From contig OMUE01000104.1 in assembly GCA_900314165.1 (NCBI GenBank), forward strand, positions 1 to 10,202: a stretch of 10,202 nucleotides of DNA, written 5' to 3'. A program made the translations under genes and the position numbers. Each line of letters starts with the position of its first letter. Within the stretch, counting starts at the first letter, position 1. The notes under the pieces are model-generated. The model did not search any database. It was not told the DNA's origin and saw nothing but the letters and a program-made list of their open reading frames with translations. Positions 6,062-10,202 of this stretch are shown piece by piece. This stretch comes from an uncultured Acidaminococcus sp. (lineage in GTDB: Bacteria > Bacillota_C > Negativicutes > Acidaminococcales > Acidaminococcaceae).

Positions 6062-7315
6062 TTAGTGCAGGAAGCTCAGGCCGCCAACCAGGGTGAACAG
6101 GAACACCACGGCCACGCACAGGGCAGAGCAGCCAAACAGCCGGGCAAACAGTTTTGCTTCATTGAGATTGCCTTCTTTATCTTCCTGGCTGCAGCTGGCC
6201 ATGACCAGGGAGCCGCCGGTGGACATGGGGCTGATGCCGGCTACGGTTGCAGAGCACACGATGGCTGCCACCATCTGGATCAGGGACGCGCCGCCCACGT
6301 TTTCAGCTACCTTAGGTACAGCCGGGATCAGTGTAGGGAACACCACGCCGTTAGCGCTGGAGAACCAGCTCATGATACCACCCGTGAGGCCCATGAGAGC
6401 CGGTGCTGTACCCTGGCTCATGAAGGAGGCCAGGCCTTTGGCCAGCAGGTCGATACCTTTCAGCTGTTTTACTTCGTTCATCAATACGCAGATTCCGCAG
6501 ATGAGGATCAGGGTATTCCAGGGCAGATTCTTTACAGCCTTCTTGGCGTCCACCTTACCCGTCAGCAACAAAATCAGGGACAGGGTAAAGCACACGAAAC
6601 CTACGTCCTGGGAGAAGCCTACCACGAACACGAACATAGCAATAATGAGCAGTACACTGAGTTTCTGCAGGCCGTTGAAGGGTTCCGGTTTCTCTTCTTC
6701 TACAGTTTCTTTGCCTCTCAAGGTCCAGCCTTTGAACACGATGTAAATGACTACGGCACAGATAAAGTTAGCCGCCGTCACGCCCATAAAGATATCCCGG
6801 CCCGGCATGGCGATATTCATCTGGCCCAACAGGTTGCCTACGATGATACCGGTCAGGGCTACTGGGGAAGCCGTGCCGCCTACCGCACCCAGGATGGCCA
6901 TGATGCCCATGAGGATGGGGCTGGCACCCAGATGGAAGGCCAGAGGCACGGCGAACAGCACCATAACGGTCTGGACGCTAATGGCCCCCGGTCCGATAGC
7001 GGACAGGATGTAGCTGACGATATAGACAACCCAGGGCACCAGGAATACCTTGGTCCCGCACAGACGGGTCAGTTTCTTGGAAGCCTTATCCAGGGTACCG
7101 TTTTCCTGCAGCAGCCCGAAGAAGAACATGGTTCCCAACAGGGTCAGGAACAGGCTGCCGGGGAAGCCGGCATAGATTTTCTTAGCGGGCATATTGCCTA
7201 ATTTTCCTAGAATCAGGGCCAGCCCCAGGCTGATAAAGCCTACATTAATTTTTTTCACAAACCCGACGACGATAGCGCCTACCAGAAATAATAGCGCGAT
7301 GAATGACATGGACAT
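6062..7315 (-). CDS. MatC-like dicarboxylate carrier / SLC13-type permease
   Basis: The 417-residue product is very hydrophobic, with about 11 to 12 membrane segments in two halves split by a charged loop at about 199-217. The first half has SAIGPGAISVQTVM (105-118) and ILGAVGGTASPVALTGIIVG (141-160), a pattern I associate with the MatC N-terminal domain of malonate/dicarboxylate carriers. The second half has SSANGVVFPTLIPAVP (319-334) and SPMSTGGSL (362-370), the mirrored hairpin motif of the SLC13/ion-transporter superfamily. It probably imports a small di- or tricarboxylate across the inner membrane with a cation. GGGAGGAAAA precedes the first ATG; a second in-frame ATG at codon 3 is possible but less well spaced. 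It is first in an operon with the lactonase and is probably controlled by the divergent LysR gene. Confidence 0.8.
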   Translation of the reverse strand: MSMSFIALLFLVGAIVVGFVKKINVGFISLGLALILGKLGNMPAKKIYAGFPGSLFLTLLGTMFFFGLLQENGTLDKASKKLTRLCGTKVFLVPWVVYIVSYILSAIGPGAISVQTVMVLFAVPLAFHLGASPILMGIMAILGAVGGTASPVALTGIIVGNLLGQMNIAMPGRDIFMGVTAANFICAVVIYIVFKGWTLRGKETVEEEKPEPFNGLQKLSVLLIIAMFVFVVGFSQDVGFVCFTLSLILLLTGKVDAKKAVKNLPWNTLILICGICVLMNEVKQLKGIDLLAKGLASFMSQGTAPALMGLTGGIMSWFSSANGVVFPTLIPAVPKVAENVGGASLIQMVAAIVCSATVAGISPMSTGGSLVMASCSQEDKEGNLNEAKLFARLFGCSALCVAVVFLFTLVGGLSFLH

Positions 7316-7378
7316 ACGATTTTCCTCCCTTAAACCCTTTTGTTTCGTTCCTAATTTTCCGAAATCTCTTATGGCTTA

Positions 7379-7407
7379 ATTATAAAAGGAAAATACCATC
7401 ATGAAAA
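7379..7407 (-). promoter_or_regulatory. Promoter of the transporter-lactonase operon
   Basis: On the minus strand a perfect -10 box TATAAT (7379-7384) follows a weak -35 box TTTTCA (7402-7407) by 17 nt. A weak -35 box fits a promoter that needs an activator. The start would lie near 7372, giving a leader of about 57 nt before the ATG at 7315. Confidence 0.6.
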
Positions 7408-7412
7408 ATGAA

Positions 7413-7452
7413 GGAATATGTGTGGAATGCATTCCTAAAAGGAATGTATTCC
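7413..7452. promoter_or_regulatory. Candidate LysR operator: GGAAT/ATTCC half-sites
   Basis: GGAATGCATTCC (7424-7435), TAAAA, then GGAATGTATTCC (7441-7452). The central dyad CATTCC/GGAATG around TAAAA contains a T-N11-A core, the classical LysR recognition form. Its centre (7438) is about 66 bp upstream of the predicted transporter transcription start. A further GGAAT at 7413-7417, 11 bp from the next, lies close to the -35 box and could be the activation site. Confidence 0.55.
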
Positions 7453-7470
7453 ATGAAGTCATGATTTTGC

Positions 7471-7508
7471 GGGCGGGCCGCCGCTACGCTCTGGCACGCC
7501 CCTACGGG
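7471..7508 (-). repeat. REP-like palindrome, inverted copy of the one at 9967-10003
   Basis: Read on the minus strand this is CCGTAGGGGCG, then CCAGAGCGTAGCGGCGG, then CGCCC, nearly the same as 9967-10003. The stem pairs GGGCG (7471-7475) with CGCCC (7497-7501), and GCC with GGC beyond one mismatch. No flanking terminal repeats are evident, so this is a solo palindrome. Confidence 0.7.
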
Positions 7509-7557
7509 TTAACGCGGATAGATATTTGTGTTTTGGCGTGTTAAAGACTTGTACCCT

Positions 7558-7586
7558 TTAAAATTTCTGTCTATTCGTGCTACAAT
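7558..7586 (+). promoter_or_regulatory. Possible promoter of the second LysR gene
   Basis: TTAAAA (7558-7563), 17 nt, TACAAT (7581-7586) gives a plausible but imperfect sigma-70-type promoter about 50 nt before the ribosome site. It is an inference from box matching only. Confidence 0.35.
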
Positions 7587-7645
7587 TAAATAAATAGCTC
7601 GTCCTTCCGTCCACCACCTCTACTCTATCTAAAGGAGCTCTTACT

Positions 7646-8563
7646 ATGGATTTTCGTCAATTGCAATACATCGTCGCCGTAGCCGACTGCCATTCCATTA
7701 CTGCAGCCGCCAGACAGCTGTTTATCTCCCAGCCCTCCCTGAGCTTTGCCATCAGCCAGATTGAGAAAGAAATGGGGGCTGTCCTGTTTGACCGGAACCA
7801 GCACCCCATTGCCCTGACGGACGCAGGACGCATCTACGTAGAAGGTGCCCGGCAGATCCTGCAGAAGAGCCTGGAAATCAAGAATCGGATTGCAGACCTG
7901 CAGATGGGGCTGGGTGGCGGCATCAGCATGGGCATCCCCTCCGAGCGGGCCGGCTATATGCTGCCGCCCATCATCAACAAATTCCGGGAAAGCTACCCGG
8001 ATTCTGCCTTTACCATCCGGGAAGCCGGTACCACCCAGCTGCTGGAGCTGCTGAAGAATAACAAGGTGGACTTCATCATCTGTCCCCGGGCGGACGAAAA
8101 GATTCCCGTGGACATGGTCACGGAGCTGATCTATAAGGAATCCGTCCAGCTCATCGCCTCTCCTACAGCCTTTTCTGACGACATGTTCCTGGATAAGGGC
8201 AAGCGCCTGGTAGACTTGAAGGCGATTATGACCGTCCCCTTTATCGGCGTGAAGAATTCCCACTCCATCCACTACAAAGCGGAGGATATCTTCCAGTCTT
8301 ATGGAGTAGAGCCCCACGTGCTCATGGAAGTAGAGAGCAGCAGCACTGCCGCCCAGCTAGCCGCCTGCGGCCTGGGGTTCACCATCGTCCCTCGCAGGGC
8401 GAAAAAGATCCTGGGTGCCGACTGGGCCCAATACTGCTATGAGTATAACGACCACCCGGTCCAATGGGACATCAACGCCATCTACAAGAAGGACACCTAC
8501 CTGAACCAGGCCGAGCGCTATTTCATCGCTCTGCTGCAGCAGGAATTCAGCACCCATGAATAA
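7646..8563 (+). CDS. LysR-family transcriptional regulator, likely controlling the transporter-lactonase operon
   Basis: The 305-residue product is a full-length LysR protein. The winged HTH occupies about residues 1-60, with helix-turn-helix at 18-40 (SITAAARQLFISQPSLSFAI) and wing VLFDRNQHPIALTDAG. An effector domain runs from about 92 to 300, with MGIPSERAGYMLPPII at the start, NNKVDFIICPR as the family's 'dlai' strand, and ACGLGFTIVPRRAKK near the C-terminal end. AAAGGAG 8 nt upstream of the ATG supports the start. Divergent placement from the MatC-like transporter, with a T-N11-A dyad between them, suggests it activates that operon in response to the carboxylate substrate or a product. 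It converges on the MalY-type gene and shares a terminator with it. Confidence 0.93.
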   Translation: MDFRQLQYIVAVADCHSITAAARQLFISQPSLSFAISQIEKEMGAVLFDRNQHPIALTDAGRIYVEGARQILQKSLEIKNRIADLQMGLGGGISMGIPSERAGYMLPPIINKFRESYPDSAFTIREAGTTQLLELLKNNKVDFIICPRADEKIPVDMVTELIYKESVQLIASPTAFSDDMFLDKGKRLVDLKAIMTVPFIGVKNSHSIHYKAEDIFQSYGVEPHVLMEVESSSTAAQLAACGLGFTIVPRRAKKILGADWAQYCYEYNDHPVQWDINAIYKKDTYLNQAERYFIALLQQEFSTHE

Positions 8564-8593
8564 GGCAGCAAAGAGCTAAGAGGGGCGAGTGAC

Positions 8594-8632
8594 AACAGGG
8601 GCTGTGATTTTTTCACAGCCCCTGTTTTATTT
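8594..8632. terminator. Strong intrinsic terminator shared by convergent LysR and MalY-type genes
   Basis: A perfect 14-bp stem, AACAGGGGCTGTGA (8594-8607) with TCACAGCCCCTGTT (8613-8626), has a 5-nt T loop and is followed on the plus strand by TTATTT. It lies 30 bp past the LysR stop and abuts the MalY-type stop at 8631-8633. On the minus strand the U-tract is poor, so it acts mainly for the LysR transcript, though the stem can fold in both. Confidence 0.85.
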
Positions 8633-9818
8633 ACTTCCCATGTTTCTCTATGGCTTCTTTTAACCGATTGAAGGCTTCAACCACCGTAGCTCTTGGGCAG
8701 GCCATGTTGAACCGTTCGAATTGGGCAGTAGCCTTGCCGAAAATCTTGCCGGAATCCAGCCACAGCTTGGCTTCGTCCGTCACAATATGTTCCAGCTCTT
8801 CATCGCTGAAGCCGTACCCGGAGAAGTCGATCCATACCAAGTACGTACCCTGAGGTTCTGCCATAACTGCCTTGGGCAGCTGGTTCTTCACAAATTCCTG
8901 CACATAGGCGATGTTGCCGGCAATGTATTCCACCAGCTCCTTCACCCATTCGTCGCCCTTGGTATAGCAGCTCTTTACTGCAATCTGGGCCATAATATTG
9001 CCCTGGCTGTAGCCGGCGGCGGCGTTGGCCTTCTTGTATTTCGCCCGCAGCTCCGGATTAGGAATCAGGATATTGGCAGGCTGGAAACCGGCCACATTGA
9101 ACGTCTTGCTGGGAGAGTTGTACACGACCATATTCTCCCGGTATTTTTCATCCAGGCACAGCAGGCTGGTGAAGTGATATCCTTCGTACACGAAATCGCA
9201 GTGGATTTCGTCATCCAGGATGAGCACATGGTGTTTCAGGCAGATGTCACACAGGCGGGTCAGTTCCTCCACAGTCCACACCCGGCCAGCCGGATTGTGG
9301 GGATTGCACAGCATGTAGACTTTTACGTGGTTATCCACAATCTTCTTTTCGAAGTCATCAAAATCGATGGTGTATCTGCCGGCCTCGTAATGTAATTGGT
9401 TATTGATGAAGGTCCGGCCGTTGTCTTCAATGACCTCCCGGAACGGATAATACACGGGCTGCTGGATCAGGATAGCATCTCCCGGTTCCGTAAAGGCTTT
9501 GACGCTGGTAGCCAGGCCGTAGACTACGCCGCAGCCCAGGGTCACCCATTCCGGCTTGATGTGGTAGCCGTGATGTACGCTGAACCAGCGGTCCAGCGCA
9601 GCGTAATATTCCGCATCAGGATCCGTATAGCCAAAGATGCCGTGGTCGATCCGCTTATGGAAATCCGCCAGGATTTCATCCGGCAGCGGGAAATCCATAT
9701 CCGCCACCCACATGGGCAGCAGGTCCGTGCGGCCTTTCCTCTGCATGCCGAAATCATACTTCAGGCAGCTGGTCCCTGTACGGTCAACGATTCTATCAAA
9801 GTCATATTTCTTTGCCAT
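8631..9818 (-). CDS. MalY/PatB-type PLP-dependent C-S lyase (cystathionine beta-lyase-like aminotransferase)
   Basis: The 395-residue product has the features of the MalY/PatB class I/II aminotransferase-fold lyases. The N-terminal LPMWVADMDFPLPDEI (34-49) and HGIFGYT (59-65) are characteristic. NPHNPAG (172-178) contains the PLP-ring asparagine N175. D203 in LDDEIHCDF binds the pyridine nitrogen, K238 in SPSKTFNVAG is the PLP lysine, and R376 in NMACPR binds the substrate carboxylate. The family cleaves cystathionine or cysteine-type substrates to a thiol or sulfide, pyruvate and ammonia; some members also have regulatory roles. I chose the ATG at 9818 because AAGGAG lies about 5 nt upstream. 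An in-frame ATG at 9866 would add 16 residues but falls at the predicted transcription start and has no ribosome site. The gene is monocistronic in this window. Confidence 0.9.
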   Translation of the reverse strand: MAKKYDFDRIVDRTGTSCLKYDFGMQRKGRTDLLPMWVADMDFPLPDEILADFHKRIDHGIFGYTDPDAEYYAALDRWFSVHHGYHIKPEWVTLGCGVVYGLATSVKAFTEPGDAILIQQPVYYPFREVIEDNGRTFINNQLHYEAGRYTIDFDDFEKKIVDNHVKVYMLCNPHNPAGRVWTVEELTRLCDICLKHHVLILDDEIHCDFVYEGYHFTSLLCLDEKYRENMVVYNSPSKTFNVAGFQPANILIPNPELRAKYKKANAAAGYSQGNIMAQIAVKSCYTKGDEWVKELVEYIAGNIAYVQEFVKNQLPKAVMAEPQGTYLVWIDFSGYGFSDEELEHIVTDEAKLWLDSGKIFGKATAQFERFNMACPRATVVEAFNRLKEAIEKHGK

Positions 9819-9870
9819 GATAACTCCTTCTTTTCGGTCATTTGTTGGAATTGAATACAAGCACAACTAT

Positions 9871-9900
9871 ATAATACTCTTTAGCTATGATATTTGTCAC
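9871..9900 (-). promoter_or_regulatory. Promoter of the MalY-type gene
   Basis: On the minus strand GTGACA (9895-9900), 18 nt and TATTAT (9871-9876) form a good sigma-70-type promoter, with a start near 9864. The MITE-like element begins only four bases upstream of the -35 box. Confidence 0.55.
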
Positions 9901-9903
9901 TAG

Positions 9904-10109
9904 TAAAGAAAACCGTAATTAACTTTCACTTATAACTTAAAACATACACCAAATTACGATACGACTCCGTAGGGGCGCCCCAGAGCGTAGCGGCGGTGCG
10001 CCCGTTAAAAATGTTGAATAGCCTGGATGCGGGTTTGCCGCCGGGGCCTGCAGCCCCTCTGGAAAACCCCTACGGTGTGGAATGTGAAAGTTAATTGCGA
10101 TTTTCTATA
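9904..10109. mobile_element. MITE-like non-coding element, 206 bp, with 26-bp terminal inverted repeats and nested palindromes
   Basis: The left end (9904-9929) and the reverse complement of the right end (10084-10109) agree at 23 of 26 positions and share AATTAACTTTCAC exactly. Both ends terminate in TA. Inside, CCGTAGGGG (9967-9975) and CCCCTACGG (10067-10075) form a second inverted pair. Within that are a hairpin at 9973-10003 (GGGCGC with GCGCCC) and one at 10031-10069 (GGGTTT with AAACCC, plus GGGGC with GCCCC). There is no open frame of note. It is the clearest copy of the family also seen at 3682-3866. No transposase is in the window, so any mobility would be in trans. Confidence 0.7.
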
Positions 10110-10120
10110 CGAGTTAGTGC

Positions 10121-10149
10121 AATATGAAAGTTATTTGTGGTTTGTCGTA
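10121..10149 (-). repeat. Extra degenerate right end of the MITE-like element
   Basis: AATATGAAAGTTATTTGTGG followed by TTTGTCGTA resembles the right end at 10082-10109, about 39 bp further on and in the same orientation. It may be the end of an older element into which the inner one inserted. Confidence 0.45.
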
Positions 10150-10202
10150 CTATAGTAAACGTCAGAAATAATTTTACTTAAAACTACATAATGAAGAAAG
10201 TT
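10150..10202. other. AT-rich tail of window, no feature seen
   Basis: This AT-rich stretch has no ribosome site or clear promoter. An ATG at 10192 leaves only a few codons before the window edge and lacks a Shine-Dalgarno sequence, so no gene is called. Confidence 0.4.

Larger units (their letters stand above)
7316..7645. other. Divergent intergenic region between transporter and LysR gene
   Basis: This 330-bp gap holds the transporter leader and promoter (7316-7407), the GGAAT/ATTCC operator candidate (7413-7452), a REP-like hairpin (7471-7508), a possible LysR promoter (7558-7586) and the LysR ribosome site (AAAGGAG, 7631-7637). No additional gene is supported. Confidence 0.6.

Noticed and set aside
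5621..7201. A 526-codon plus-strand open frame antisense to the lactonase and transporter
   Set aside because: It is longer than the real genes but spans two of them. Its His/Gln-rich translation shows no domain, it starts in mid-gene and has no ribosome site. It arises from the codon bias of the minus-strand genes.
9819..9866. Upstream in-frame ATG for the MalY-type gene, adding 16 residues
   Set aside because: It coincides with the predicted transcription start and lacks a Shine-Dalgarno sequence, while the ATG at 9818 has AAGGAG at good spacing and begins where the family normally starts.
9904..10109. Insertion sequence with its own transposase
   Set aside because: The element is about 206 bp and has no coding capacity; only a non-autonomous element fits.
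10192..10202. ATG AAG AAA GTT as a possible gene start at the right edge
   Set aside because: There is no ribosome site upstream and only a few codons are visible, so it cannot be supported.

Overview
The window looks like chromosomal DNA from an anaerobic, Gram-negative-type Firmicute. My best guess is a Negativicute such as an Acidaminococcus or Phascolarctobacterium relative. This rests on the moderately GC-rich genes, strong AAGGAG/GGAGG ribosome sites, the mix of small catabolic LysR units, and protein styles seen there. It is an inference from memory, not a database result. No rRNA, tRNA, CRISPR or transposase gene is visible.

Layout from left to right: (1) the C-terminal tail of a LysR regulator on the plus strand runs off the left edge. 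It converges on a divergent alanine-racemase-fold gene on the minus strand, with a purine-heptad repeat element between them. (2) A minus-strand pair follows: a class V PLP enzyme and a 14-cysteine DUF1847-type protein 21 bp apart. They are read from a promoter divergent to a plus-strand LysR gene. (3) After a bidirectional terminator and a second heptad-repeat block comes a second minus-strand operon, a MatC-like carboxylate transporter and a beta-propeller lactonase 15 bp apart. It is divergent from another plus-strand LysR gene. A LysR-style dyad sits near position -66 of the transporter promoter. (4) That LysR converges on a minus-strand MalY/PatB-type C-S lyase, and the two share a strong hairpin terminator. 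(5) The right end is non-coding and is occupied by a repeat element with terminal inverted repeats.

Two small catabolic modules can be read as working units. One is LysR with transporter and lactonase, for uptake of a carboxylate and opening of a lactone. The other is LysR with the class V PLP enzyme and the Cys-rich protein, substrate unknown. Three PLP enzymes occur within 10 kb (alanine-racemase fold, class V, MalY), which suggests amino-acid or sulfur-amino-acid metabolism. Two of them have altered active sites that argue against the textbook name.

The most unusual content is intergenic. There are three kinds: a purine-rich heptad array ending in a tiny GC hairpin, placed just after stop codons in the same orientation as the gene; a MITE-like element of about 185 to 206 bp with TA-ended terminal inverted repeats; and, inside and outside those elements, REP-like palindromes whose stems differ between copies but keep their base pairing.
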